Shown here: piece after piece, positions 35,459 to 44,117 of the stretch
How positions within the stretch are numbered: position 1 is the first letter of the stretch
Layout of the letters: each line of letters opens with the position of its first letter
Assembly: GCA_020636025.1 (NCBI GenBank)
Contig: JACJYQ010000005.1
Location: forward strand, 124,001-188,000
Length of the DNA: 64,000 nucleotides
Direction: 5' to 3'
DNA from: Lewinellaceae bacterium
GTDB taxonomy: Bacteria > Bacteroidota > Bacteroidia > Chitinophagales > Saprospiraceae
Program-made: the position numbers and the translations under genes
The notes under the pieces: generated by a model
Told to the model about the DNA's origin: nothing
The model's input: the letters and a program-made list of their open reading frames with translations, nothing else
Databases searched by the model: none

Positions 35459-35940
35459 TTGTCCGATGGGTTTTTCTTTTTGTTTAGCAGCATGTCGATG
35501 GTTTTTTGAAGACGGGTTTCACGAGTTTCCAGTCTTTTCGCATCGGTAATCCAGCGAGCATATTCTTTCCGGTTTGTATAGGAAAGCGTATTGTAATGTT
35601 CTAAGGCTTCCGGATGTTGTTCAAAGAGTTTTTCCAGATCTTCCGGCACTTCCACAACCCGCTCTTCGAGATCGCGTTCCACCGTAACCCAAACCTCATC
35701 GCCCGGGTTTTTCCCTAGCTGCTTACGGATATCTATTTTTACCAGCAAAAAATGGCAATGGTGACCCATTTTTGCCAGACTCCCCCTGTAAGGAATGCCA
35801 TCATAGGTAACTTTCACTTTTACCTGTCCTTTGGTCCCATACAGTTCTTCAACGTTATAGGGGAAGTCTATTGACATAGCCTGATTGCCTTCTACAGCGT
35901 TCAGTATTGCCGAAAATTCAAGTTTATCGTTTGAGATCAA
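35455..35940 (-). CDS. DUF1905 / YdeI-OmdA domain protein
   Basis: 161 residues. Residues 5-95 form a DUF1905 beta-barrel (VKVTYDGIPYRGSLAKMGHHCHFLLVK, GDEVWVTVERDLEER); 100-155 form the YdeI/OmdA helical tail (LEHYNTLSYTNRKEYARWITDAKRLETRETRLQK). These proteins are linked to bacteriocin or antimicrobial peptide tolerance by homology only. Start is TTG at 35940; no ATG is in frame nearer than residue 22. It shares a four-base ATGA overlap with the FAH gene. Confidence 0.8.
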   Translation of the reverse strand: MISNDKLEFSAILNAVEGNQAMSIDFPYNVEELYGTKGQVKVKVTYDGIPYRGSLAKMGHHCHFLLVKIDIRKQLGKNPGDEVWVTVERDLEERVVEVPEDLEKLFEQHPEALEHYNTLSYTNRKEYARWITDAKRLETRETRLQKTIDMLLNKKKNPSDK

Positions 35941-36002
35941 GCTTTATTTTTTGAAGGATTACAAGGTTACACGAATATATTCTGTGTAGAATCTGTGCCT
36001 TT

Positions 36003-36028
36003 AAATCTGCGTAAAATCTGCGCGAAAT
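36003..36028 (-). repeat. CGCAGATT dispersed repeat, copy 2
   Basis: In reverse orientation this reads ATTTCGCGCAGATTTTACGC and AGATTT, differing by one or two bases from 15933-15958. It lies in the short gap between the nucleoside transporter stop and the DUF1905 start. Confidence 0.6.
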
Positions 36029-36047
36029 AAAAATATCAATTCACATG

Positions 36048-37385
36048 TTAAAACATAAGCCCCGCCAGCGTTGCCGACATATAAGATGCCAAAGTACCGG
36101 CGATCAAGGCTCTAAACCCAAGTTTGGTCAAATCTGTTCTCCTGCTTGGCTCAAGAGCCGAAATACCGCCAATTTGGATGCCAACCGAGCTAAAATTAGC
36201 AAATCCACACAAGGCAAAACTCACAATGGCAATCGACTTGGCCGACATTTGATTGTCGGCAATGATATCCTTTAACTGCAGGTAAGCTACAAATTCATTG
36301 GCTACCAGCTTTGTACCCATCAGCGCTCCGGCCTGAGGCGCTTCGTTCCATGGCACTCCCATGGCCCAGGCCAACAATGAAAACACAGAGCCCAGAATGG
36401 AATTCAGACTCAGTTTGCAGGGATCCCAGCCCAGTACATCCTGGGTAAGCCCCAGATAATTGATGGTGCCGCCTATTTTAAGCAGGATAAAATTAACCAG
36501 GGAAATCAGCGCCAGGAACCCAACAAGCATAGCCAACACATTCATACCCACTTTCAAGCCCTCCGAACAGCCGGCAGAAATAGCATCTACAATATTGCTG
36601 TGCTCTTTTCCAACCTCCAGAGTAACATTTCCTTGAGTTTCCGGTGTTCCAGTTTCCGGATACATGATCTTGGCGATGGCCAAAGCTCCAGGCGCCGCCA
36701 TGATGCTGGCAGCAATCAGGTATTCGGCCTTTACACCAAATAAAATATAGGTTGCCATAACACCACCGGCAATGCAGGCAAAGCTGCCCGTCATGGAGGC
36801 CATTAACTCCGACATGGTCATGGATTTCAGGTATGGCTTTATCATAATCTGAGCTTCCACCTGACCCACAAATGCGCTGGAAATATTGCTCAAGGACTCT
36901 GCCCCACTCACCTTCATAAAGTAATTCATGCCTTTTGCCAATATTTCCACCAATTTCTGGATGATGCCAAGGTGGTAGAAAATATTTACCAGACAAGCCA
37001 CAAAAATGATGGTTGGGATGATCTTGAAAAAGAAGATAAATCCACCGAAAAAGTAGGGGCTACCAAGACTGTCGGTGGTCCACGGCTGGCCGCCGATCTC
37101 CGGGTTGGCCGCTGTTGCTTTTAGCACATTTCCAAATGCTGTTTGATCTGCCAGGATACCAAAAACGAAGCGCGCACCATCATCACTGAAATTCAGCACC
37201 TTGGTTACGATATTGCCTAACCATTCGAACAGCTTTTTGCCTACGGGCGTTTTTAAAATAAACACAGCCAACAATGCTTGTAGCAATAAACCCATTCCAA
37301 CCGTGCGGTAATTAATGGCTTTGCGATTGTTCGATAGTAAATAAGCAATGCCCAGAATCAGGATAATACCGAGGATACCAATCAT
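36048..37385 (-). CDS. Concentrative nucleoside transporter (NupC/CNT family)
   Basis: 445 residues with about ten membrane segments. CNT signatures: SALFVGQVEAQIMIKPYL-type motif (SSAFVGQVEAQIMI), MTGSFACIAGGVMATYI, EGLKVGMNVLAMLVGFLALISLVN, and the C-terminal FALCGFANFSSVGIQIGGIS. It imports nucleosides with Na+ or H+. Divergently transcribed from uridine kinase, which would trap imported uridine/cytidine, a coherent salvage pair. Confidence 0.93.
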   Translation of the reverse strand: MIGILGIILILGIAYLLSNNRKAINYRTVGMGLLLQALLAVFILKTPVGKKLFEWLGNIVTKVLNFSDDGARFVFGILADQTAFGNVLKATAANPEIGGQPWTTDSLGSPYFFGGFIFFFKIIPTIIFVACLVNIFYHLGIIQKLVEILAKGMNYFMKVSGAESLSNISSAFVGQVEAQIMIKPYLKSMTMSELMASMTGSFACIAGGVMATYILFGVKAEYLIAASIMAAPGALAIAKIMYPETGTPETQGNVTLEVGKEHSNIVDAISAGCSEGLKVGMNVLAMLVGFLALISLVNFILLKIGGTINYLGLTQDVLGWDPCKLSLNSILGSVFSLLAWAMGVPWNEAPQAGALMGTKLVANEFVAYLQLKDIIADNQMSAKSIAIVSFALCGFANFSSVGIQIGGISALEPSRRTDLTKLGFRALIAGTLASYMSATLAGLMF

Positions 37386-37614
37386 ATAATGTGATTTATT
37401 GATTTAATGATTTCCAAAAGCAGAATCACATACCAACCTCGACAGACTGGAGACGGATTCGCAGCGTTTTAATATAATTTGATCGCGAAAAATACGCTTA
37501 GCAGTCGGTTCTCAAAAAAAAATCACCAGACAAGCTACATTCGCAGCAGAATGTTGATTCGGAAAAATGTAAAGAACAGTGTCAACATGCAAGTTCAAGC
37601 CTCCAATTGTTGTT

Positions 37615-38232
37615 ATGAAAAAAACTTTGGTAATCGGAATTAGTGGTGGTAGTGGAAGTGGGAAAACCAGCTTTATCAGACATTTGAGACAAATGTTCAG
37701 TGAGGAAGAAGTGTGCATCCTTTCCCAGGATGACTACTATTTGCCGCGTGAAAATCAGTTTAAGGATCAGAATGGTGAATACAATTTTGATTTGCCTAAA
37801 TCTTTTAACAAAAAGAAATTCAGAGCCGATGTAGAACAATTGATCGCTGGCAAGCCCGTAACCATAGAGGAATACACCTTTAACAACCCGAAAGTCAAGC
37901 CTAAAACCCTCACTTTTCAACCGGCTCCTGTACTGGTAGTGGAAGGGCTTTTTGTTTTCCATTTCAAAAAAGTGGCGCCTTTGCTGGATCTGAAAATATT
38001 CATCAATACAAAGGAGAACTTAAAGGTGATCCGACGAATACACCGGGACCAGGTAGAAAGAGGTTACCCGATTGAAGATGTTTTGTACAAATATCAGCAC
38101 CATGTACTGCCTTCTTTTGAGCGGTATATCTTGCCATATAAGGAAGAGGCCGACATCATAATCAACAACAATCAGGATTTTAAAATAGGACTGGAAGTAC
38201 TGGAAGGGTATCTGAGGAACAGGCTGGCTTGA
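37615..38232 (+). CDS. udk: Uridine kinase
   Basis: 205 residues from ATG 37615 (MKKTLVIGISGGSGSGKTSF); an in-frame ATG 12 codons earlier adds no family sequence. P-loop GGSGSGKT at 11-18, DDYYLPRENQ substrate loop, NFDLPKSFNKKKF, RRIHRDQVERGYPIEDVLYKY lid and DIIINNN near the end. It phosphorylates uridine and cytidine with GTP/ATP. TACATTCG at 37536-37543 resembles a -7 element. Opposite the nucleoside transporter. Confidence 0.93.
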   Translation: MKKTLVIGISGGSGSGKTSFIRHLRQMFSEEEVCILSQDDYYLPRENQFKDQNGEYNFDLPKSFNKKKFRADVEQLIAGKPVTIEEYTFNNPKVKPKTLTFQPAPVLVVEGLFVFHFKKVAPLLDLKIFINTKENLKVIRRIHRDQVERGYPIEDVLYKYQHHVLPSFERYILPYKEEADIIINNNQDFKIGLEVLEGYLRNRLA

Positions 38233-38264
38233 AGTTTGGATGGTTTTATTAAAGAATATTGAAA

Positions 38265-39128
38265 ATGAGTAGTGGAACTGCAAGTTTGGTTGGTTTATTA
38301 AGTGTAATCTGTTGTCTGTGGGTGACACCCCTGCAAAAGTCTAAATCGGTGCCTGCCCAGAGAATTGATGGCAGAGCCGACTCTCTTTTATTTATCGAAA
38401 AACAAGCTCTTGGGAGCCCTTTGGGTAATGAGATCGACCGAACGATGGCAATTGCTCGTTCATTTCTTGGAGCGCCGTATGTTCATGGTTGTCTGGATTG
38501 CAATAAGTATGAAAATCTGGTTGTAAACCTTCGCGAACTGGATTGCTGGACTTTTGTAGAGTACAGCTTCGCGCTCGCCCAAACGCAGAATGGCGGCTTT
38601 GATCTTTTTAAGTCGAATCTTCAACAATTGCGGTACTGGGGAGGACAAATAGACGGATATGGCTCCAGAATTCACTATTTCACTGGTTGGCTCTTACAAG
38701 CCGAGCAATATGGCATGCTTGAGAATATTTCAAAAGAACTTGGTGGAGTACCCTATACCAAAGAGGTTGGATACATGAGTGCCCGACCATCCAAGTACCC
38801 AAAACTCAAGGATAAAAAGGCCATGCAAAAACTGAAAATGGCTGAAAAACGAATAAATGCAAACAAGTGGTATTACATCCCTCAAAACCGGATTGCCAAC
38901 ATGGAACATCTTATCCAGGAAGGAGACATTGTATGCCTCACCTCTGCCAAAGCTGACCTGGATATTGCACACCAGGGGTTTGCCGTTAAGAAAAACGGAC
39001 ATATTTACCTGATGCACGCCTCCTCACTGGCAAAAAGGGTGATCATCGCTCGTCAGCCATTGGCCCAGTATGTAGCTTCGCAGCGAGGTCAAACAGGGAT
39101 CATGGTAGCCAGATTGAAAACGAATTAA
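38265..39128 (+). CDS. DUF1460 exported amidase-like protein
   Basis: 287 residues from ATG 38265 (a TTG six bases earlier is the only other start). Leader GTASLVGLLSVICCLWV. DUF1460 is a papain-like (NlpC/P60-related) N-acetylmuramoyl-L-alanine amidase family; the motif LRELDCWTFVEYSFALA carries the probable catalytic Cys and ADLDIAHQGFAVKKNGHIYLMHAS the His region. So a periplasmic cell-wall peptide or muropeptide amidase is likely. First of a plus-strand set with gldH and a GH130 lipoprotein; the stop TAA overlaps the AT-rich repeat. Confidence 0.85.
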   Translation: MSSGTASLVGLLSVICCLWVTPLQKSKSVPAQRIDGRADSLLFIEKQALGSPLGNEIDRTMAIARSFLGAPYVHGCLDCNKYENLVVNLRELDCWTFVEYSFALAQTQNGGFDLFKSNLQQLRYWGGQIDGYGSRIHYFTGWLLQAEQYGMLENISKELGGVPYTKEVGYMSARPSKYPKLKDKKAMQKLKMAEKRINANKWYYIPQNRIANMEHLIQEGDIVCLTSAKADLDIAHQGFAVKKNGHIYLMHASSLAKRVIIARQPLAQYVASQRGQTGIMVARLKTN

Positions 39129-39159
39129 TTAGCTAATGTGATAATTAGCTAATGTGATA
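39128..39159. repeat. ATTAGCTAATGTGATA x2
   Basis: Two perfect 16-base units, followed by ATTAATATA. Same unit as in 43980-44027. It begins on the last base of the DUF1460 stop codon and ends 13 bases before gldH. Confidence 0.9.
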
Positions 39160-39172
39160 ATTAATATAGATT

Positions 39173-39658
39173 ATGTTTAATAAGACAAAGGGATTACTTG
39201 TATTCAGCTTACTGGGTTTGCTACTTCTCAACTCCTGCGGTGACAATTATTTATTCAATGAAGAAAAAGAGATCGCAAACGGCAGTTGGAGCTACCAGGA
39301 CACACTTAATTATACAATTTCTGTAGGCGACACTTCGCAACTCTACAACCTCTATGTAGCATTTGAACATGCAGATACTTTCAGGTATCAGAATATTTAT
39401 CTGAAGCTGCATACCCTATTCCCCGATGGCTCCAGAACCAGTCGACTCCGATCTTTTGATCTCTACGATATAGAAGGAAAGTCAAAGGGGGAATGCTCCG
39501 GACACACCTGTGAGGTAAAAAGTCTGCTTCAGGATAATCTGTATTTCAACCAGATAGGCGACTACACCATTACCCTCGAGCAATTTACCCGAAGTAATCC
39601 ACTGTTGGGAGTTAACTCTGTCGCCATCCTAATGGAAAAAGCTGAAAAAAAGCGCTGA
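39173..39658 (+). CDS. gldH: Gliding motility lipoprotein GldH
   Basis: 161 residues. Lipoprotein leader LLLNSC with Cys22, then the GldH pattern: WSYQDTLNYTISVGDTSQLYNLYVAFEHAD, YQNIYLKLHTLFPDG, SFDLYDIEGKSKGECSG and the C-terminal YTITLEQFTRSNPL. GldH is an outer membrane-associated lipoprotein needed for gliding in Flavobacterium and conserved in non-gliders too. The GH130 gene starts two bases after its stop, so they are co-transcribed. Confidence 0.85.
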   Translation: MFNKTKGLLVFSLLGLLLLNSCGDNYLFNEEKEIANGSWSYQDTLNYTISVGDTSQLYNLYVAFEHADTFRYQNIYLKLHTLFPDGSRTSRLRSFDLYDIEGKSKGECSGHTCEVKSLLQDNLYFNQIGDYTITLEQFTRSNPLLGVNSVAILMEKAEKKR

Positions 39659-39660
39659 TC

Positions 39661-40743
39661 ATGCGTCACCTCATTGTTCTATTGTCCATTTCCACGCTAC
39701 TCATGTCTTGCTCGAGTAGTCAGAAAACGGTTTCTGGCAACGATTGGATGTTCAAGCGTTTTGTCAGAGCCGAGAGTCATAATCCAATTTTGGGCCCTGA
39801 TGCCAGCCTTGATTTCAAATGTCCACTCAGGCGCCAAAAAATTGATTGGGCCAAAGCCAATGTATTTAACCCAGCTGCGGTTGTACGCCATGGCAAAGTG
39901 TGTATGTTATTCAGAGCACAGGATGAACGCGGTACTTCCCGAATAGGGCTTGCCAAAAGCAGCAACGGATTTGATTTTAGTAAAAAACAGAAACCGGTGT
40001 TTTTCCCCGATGAAGATAATATGAAGGCATACGAATGGCCGGGCGGATGCGAAGACCCGAGGATAGTTCAAAGAAAAGACGGATTGTACATTATGACCTA
40101 TACAGCTTATGATGGTCATACCGCAAGGTTATGCCTCGCCTCTTCAAAAAATTTGAAGACCTGGGACAAACATGGCCTGCTTCTGAAAGGAAACAAGTAC
40201 CGAGACCATTGGTCAAAGTCTGGCGCCATCGTTTGTGAACGCCAGGGAAGCAGGATGGTAGCCAGGAAAATCAATGGCAAATTTTATATGTACTGGGGCG
40301 ACACCGATCTTTTTATGGCCTGCTCGGAGGACCTGATAAACTGGGAAGCTTTGGAGGATAACAATGGAGATCTAATCCGGGTAATGCAGCCCAGGGCCGG
40401 CATGTTCGATTCCAGGTTAGTGGAACCAGGACCTTTTGCACTTCTAAACAAAGAAGGCATTGTGCTGATCTACAACAGTGCCAACAGCGCGTCTAATGGC
40501 GATAAAACACTACCCGCAGATGCCTATTCTGTTGGTCAAGCGCTGTTTTCCAAAACGCATCCTGAACAACTTTTAGCCCGTTCAGACAGGTACTTGCTCA
40601 GTCCAGAAAACATGTTCGAACAGAATGGTTCTGTTTCAAATGTCTGTTTTGTGGAAGGTATGGTTTGGTTCAAGAACCACTGGTTTATATACTATGGAGG
40701 AGGAGACTCCCAAATAGCCGTAGCAGAATGCTGGGAAAACTGA
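39661..40743 (+). CDS. GH130-like glycosidase lipoprotein
   Basis: 360 residues; lipoprotein leader LLMSCSSS with Cys17. Five-bladed propeller signatures of the GH43/GH130 superfamily: NPILGPDASLDFKCP, NVFNPAAVVRHGKVCMLFRAQDE, GLAKSSNGFDF, GCEDPRIVQRKDGLYIMTYTAYDG, EPGPFALLNKEGIVLIYNSA. GH130 enzymes are beta-1,2- or beta-1,4-mannoside phosphorylases or hydrolases; the outer-membrane lipid anchor favours a hydrolase. Two bases after gldH. Confidence 0.85.
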   Translation: MRHLIVLLSISTLLMSCSSSQKTVSGNDWMFKRFVRAESHNPILGPDASLDFKCPLRRQKIDWAKANVFNPAAVVRHGKVCMLFRAQDERGTSRIGLAKSSNGFDFSKKQKPVFFPDEDNMKAYEWPGGCEDPRIVQRKDGLYIMTYTAYDGHTARLCLASSKNLKTWDKHGLLLKGNKYRDHWSKSGAIVCERQGSRMVARKINGKFYMYWGDTDLFMACSEDLINWEALEDNNGDLIRVMQPRAGMFDSRLVEPGPFALLNKEGIVLIYNSANSASNGDKTLPADAYSVGQALFSKTHPEQLLARSDRYLLSPENMFEQNGSVSNVCFVEGMVWFKNHWFIYYGGGDSQIAVAECWEN

Positions 40744-40752
40744 TTACAAGAG

Positions 40753-41430
40753 TCAGGATTTGAATGGCGAAATATCAAGATGTTTGCGTACCAAGGCAGC
40801 ACAGTAAAACAGGCAGGCATATACAGAAATGGAAGCCAGTACGGAAAGCCAGGAAGACAGTTCCTGTAGTATCAGAAAATCATACACTCCGTGCATAAAA
40901 ATTGACAAACCGAGTCCCTGTAGAATCAGCTCGACTTGTCTTTCAGGATTGAACTTGGCCAAGCCGATATAATACCCCTGCACAATGGCAAAAACAAAAT
41001 GTGCCGGTACAGCGGTAAAAGCTCGTACGAGCGTGGTTTGCATACCAAAATTATTGGCGTAGAACAGGTTTTCCACCGTAGCAAAGCCCATGGCTACCAG
41101 CACGGCATAAACGATGCCATCCATCGGCTCATTAAAAAACTTTCTCGGAAAAGCGCCAATTAGCAGGACGGCGCATTTGGCCATCTCCTCACTGGCTGCC
41201 ACGATGGCAAAGGAGGAGAAAAAGATAAGCATAGCGCTCGAAGGTTTCGCACCCAATAAAGAACCCGACCAACCCTGAATGGCTATGGCGGGCAGTGTGG
41301 CCAGAATACCCAGGAAAAAGGCCATAACCAACGCCCATATAGGCTCTCGTTCATATTTGTCGAGGCGAAAAATGAGGTAGCAAATGGCAACCCCTGGAAT
41401 GATGGCTAATGTGAAAAGTGATGTGGACAA
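40753..41430 (-). CDS. PrsW-type intramembrane protease
   Basis: 225 residues with about seven helices. The metal/catalytic motifs of the PrsW (CAAX-like) family are visible: SEEMAKCAVL (EExxK), AMGFATVENLFY (ENxxY), AVPAHFVFAIVQGYYIG (H) and GLSIFMHGVYDF (HxxxD). PrsW cleaves an anti-sigma factor in Bacillus; here an ECF sigma factor and a membrane protein that could be its anti-sigma lie 3 kb away on the same strand. TTG start at 41430. Next in the strand order is a lipoprotein, separated by 25 bases. Confidence 0.85.
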   Translation of the reverse strand: MSTSLFTLAIIPGVAICYLIFRLDKYEREPIWALVMAFFLGILATLPAIAIQGWSGSLLGAKPSSAMLIFFSSFAIVAASEEMAKCAVLLIGAFPRKFFNEPMDGIVYAVLVAMGFATVENLFYANNFGMQTTLVRAFTAVPAHFVFAIVQGYYIGLAKFNPERQVELILQGLGLSIFMHGVYDFLILQELSSWLSVLASISVYACLFYCAALVRKHLDISPFKS

Positions 41431-41455
41431 GCGAGATTGTTAATCAACAAATATC

Positions 41456-42442
41456 TCAAAGTCCTCGTAAATAGCCAAGAATTTCCTGCGCTTCCTTTTC
41501 AACCGGTTGAACTTGTTGAATGGAATTGGTACCCGTTTCCGTGGCTACAGAGCCAAGCCAGTAGGTTCCGTCAAGTTTCGCCACCGAAATGATCCTTACC
41601 GGATACCCTGAAGGAATATTTGGAAAGCAGAAGGATAAGGATATATCGTCAAACGTTAATGGGACTATGGTTAGAGAATTTTCAAAAACCAAATACGCCT
41701 GGGTGTTTAAACCTGTATAACCGGCTTGTAAATTGGCACAAAAGGAACTGGTAGTGGAACTTCCCAGTTTTTTGGCACAATTGGCCCAGCCGAGGCGGGA
41801 GATCAATATTTCGTATCCCTGGATAACATCAATGCCATTTGGGGCCTGCCAATCTGCCTTGAATATTTCCTGACCTGAATCTTCCCAGCCGGTGAAATTA
41901 TCATCCGCATCGTACGTGGCTGCAAAAACAGTAAGGTTATCCGTGTTAACGGAAGAAGGCAATTGAACTTTCAGAGATCTGCCAGGCAATAGTTGCAATT
42001 CCGAGCCTCCACAATAGACTTTCACCTCAACCATCCCTATGCTTTCCAACAGTTGGTTGTCGGTAGAAACGGTTGAAAGACCTCTTGAAATTATATCACC
42101 GCGTTTATTGGCTACGGTTACTTCAATGCTTAGATCGGTGCAACTGCTAAGCGACACTGCAACCGGGTTGTTTCCCTGGGTTTCAAACAGGTGATCCACA
42201 TCGGTGAGGAAAATACGCAGTCCACTTTGGGTGGTAAGCGTCATGTCCTGACTCAGACCGTTGAAATTGAAGCTTGCTTCAGTAGATGGATCCGGAACCT
42301 GGTTTAAAAACAATTTCAATTCCGTGCTTGTCACGGGATAAGGCCTTAATTCCAGTATGTCCTTTCGGCAGCTCCAATGCCCCATTGCCACTGCAAACAG
42401 CAGCATATAAAGCGTTAATATTTTTACAGAAATCTTCAGCAT
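41456..42442 (-). CDS. Lipoprotein of unknown function
   Basis: 328 residues. Lipoprotein leader MLLFAVAMGHWSC with Cys25. The mature part has several beta-rich segments (RIFLTDVDHLFETQG, VEVKVYCGGSELQLLPGRSL, LTVFAATYDADDNFTGWED, ILISRLGWANCAKKLGSS) without a family I recognise. It lies between the PrsW gene and the barrel/anti-sigma candidate, all on minus, and may belong to the same envelope-stress unit. Confidence 0.65.
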   Translation of the reverse strand: MLKISVKILTLYMLLFAVAMGHWSCRKDILELRPYPVTSTELKLFLNQVPDPSTEASFNFNGLSQDMTLTTQSGLRIFLTDVDHLFETQGNNPVAVSLSSCTDLSIEVTVANKRGDIISRGLSTVSTDNQLLESIGMVEVKVYCGGSELQLLPGRSLKVQLPSSVNTDNLTVFAATYDADDNFTGWEDSGQEIFKADWQAPNGIDVIQGYEILISRLGWANCAKKLGSSTTSSFCANLQAGYTGLNTQAYLVFENSLTIVPLTFDDISLSFCFPNIPSGYPVRIISVAKLDGTYWLGSVATETGTNSIQQVQPVEKEAQEILGYLRGL

Positions 42443-42522
42443 AGTACAGTGTTTCTCAAGGGGTTAAAATCTATGAATCCAATTAACTACTAGATACTGC
42501 CGCAAAAAAAATCGCTGCTTTC

Positions 42523-43923
42523 TCAATTTAAAATTTTAGCAACCCCGAGTCGCAGGCCGCCAATACTATAGCGTTGCTCCACCGGGTGGCTGGAAACAGT
42601 GACAGGATTCAATATTCTTTTGAAGTATGGTTCTACGAATATGCGCCATCTTGGCTTCAGATGATAGAACCACTGAATGCTGGCAGTTGCACTGAGGCCT
42701 GCATTTGCCTTAAATACTTCTATGGTTCCATCATTAGGCGTAAACCAGGCAGGTTCTCCGGTAATCGGTGAAACTACAGTACCTCGTTTCCAGAAAAGGA
42801 GGTTTACAGAGACGCCGGCATTTAGATTAAACCCTGAGCGCCCCTTGCGCATCTCAATCCCCGCCATTAAGGGGATATCCAAAAATCCGTAGCGATTGTA
42901 TGTTTTTTGGTATTTTTCTCCGTACTCAACCCCAACCGTATCGAGGGTAGACATGCCCGTGTTGGGGTCGTATACATTCACTACAATGGTGCGTACATAA
43001 GCGGGATCTATATACTCAAACACCTCTGTCATTTGATCATAGTGGAAACCTGTTCTCAATAGCAGGTTGCCCTTGATCATCAGTGAGGCTCTGATTCCTG
43101 AATTAAAGGCCGGGCCGCGTTTCTCTGTATTCAGACGCTTGTTCAGGTACGATTTGTCTTCAGGTTTTGAAACCAGTTCTCGCTGCGCCAATGAGGGACC
43201 CGTATAAGCTTCGAGCAACCACACACTTGGTTTTTTGCTAAATTCGTAACAGTTTTTAACCGTCTTTTTGGCCTTGCTTGCTGGCTTTTGATAAGTAATT
43301 GGTTCAGGCCAGGTTTTCTTGATTAAATCGGTAGCTGAAATGGCCGGTGTATTGCTTTCTAATAAGCTGGCTTGTTGTGCTGGAAGCGAAGCCAAGGCAA
43401 GCCCCGCCCCTGCAGCACCAAGCTCAAATGTAGTTTTTGGGCTTACCGGTTTTTCAGGAACAACTGATTCTATTTCGGGTATTTCATCATGTACAAGGCG
43501 TTCACTTCCTTTTGGTTCGAATGTCTCTTGTCTGTTTTGTTGTGGTTTTTTATTTGCCTGATTAAATCTGGTTTGCGTGATGGGTTTAGAAACTGAAACA
43601 GCTGGCAATGCATTTTTGGAATTTATAACCACACTTTCCACGCCACGCTTATCAGGTGTTTCCTGAGCTCTTTCTTCAGATGTCTCAACTGCCAGAGGTT
43701 TTTCATTTATCTGGTTTTGGGCCACAAAGCCACCACGCAAGGTGTAAGCACCCACAATGCCAAGACCGGCAAAAGCGAGTGTCAACAACCAAAAGAAAAA
43801 CCGCCTGCGCTTCTTTTGAAGCTCCCGTTCAATATTATCCCAAACGAAAGTCGGTGGAGGCGGGGCTGCATCCATCAGTCGACTGCGAAATTGCTCGTCT
43901 ATATGGTTTGGTTTATGTTCCAT
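42523..43923 (-). CDS. Membrane-spanning protein with cytoplasmic head and C-terminal beta-barrel
   Basis: 466 residues. 1-40: charged cytoplasmic head with DEQFRSRLMDAAPPPPTFVWDNIERELQKKRRR, the pattern seen next to ECF sigma genes in Bacteroidota. 41-60: one helix (FFFWLLTLAFAGLGIVGAYTL). 65-230: a Pro/Glu/Lys/Asn-rich linker. 235-466: a PorT-like outer membrane beta-barrel (GLLEAYTGPSL..., RASLMIKGNLLLRTGFHYDQM, GFLDIPLMAGIEMRKGRSGFNLNAG, HLKPRWRIFVEPYFKRIL). It would bridge both membranes. It starts 194 bases after the sigma gene stop, so an anti-sigma role is likely. Confidence 0.75.
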   Translation of the reverse strand: MEHKPNHIDEQFRSRLMDAAPPPPTFVWDNIERELQKKRRRFFFWLLTLAFAGLGIVGAYTLRGGFVAQNQINEKPLAVETSEERAQETPDKRGVESVVINSKNALPAVSVSKPITQTRFNQANKKPQQNRQETFEPKGSERLVHDEIPEIESVVPEKPVSPKTTFELGAAGAGLALASLPAQQASLLESNTPAISATDLIKKTWPEPITYQKPASKAKKTVKNCYEFSKKPSVWLLEAYTGPSLAQRELVSKPEDKSYLNKRLNTEKRGPAFNSGIRASLMIKGNLLLRTGFHYDQMTEVFEYIDPAYVRTIVVNVYDPNTGMSTLDTVGVEYGEKYQKTYNRYGFLDIPLMAGIEMRKGRSGFNLNAGVSVNLLFWKRGTVVSPITGEPAWFTPNDGTIEVFKANAGLSATASIQWFYHLKPRWRIFVEPYFKRILNPVTVSSHPVEQRYSIGGLRLGVAKILN

Positions 43924-43979
43924 TTTTTATTCTTAATGGTTTTTCGTGCTTTAAGATCAAAGGATTAATTAATGAGCTA

Positions 43980-44115
43980 ATTAGCTAATGTGATAATTAG
44001 CTAATGTGATAATTAGCTAATGTGATAATTAGCTAATATCATACCAGCTGTTGATCAAAACTTCTCTTTTATCAATTCCATTAGCTAATTATCGAATTAG
44101 CTAATTAGCGCATTA
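43980..44115. repeat. ATTAGCTAATGTGATA tandem repeat and inverted partner
   Basis: Three perfect 16-base units (43980, 43996, 44012) plus a partial fourth (44028). After 45 bases, ATTAGCTAATTATCGAATTA and GCTAATTAGC words follow up to the sigma gene stop (44118). It fills most of the gap between the sigma gene and the barrel gene. Confidence 0.9.
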
Positions 44116-44117
44116 AA

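Noticed and set aside
36493..36996. 167-codon minus frame within the nucleoside transporter
   Set aside because: Same strand but different phase from the transporter; Gly/Cys/Trp-rich shadow of helix codons.
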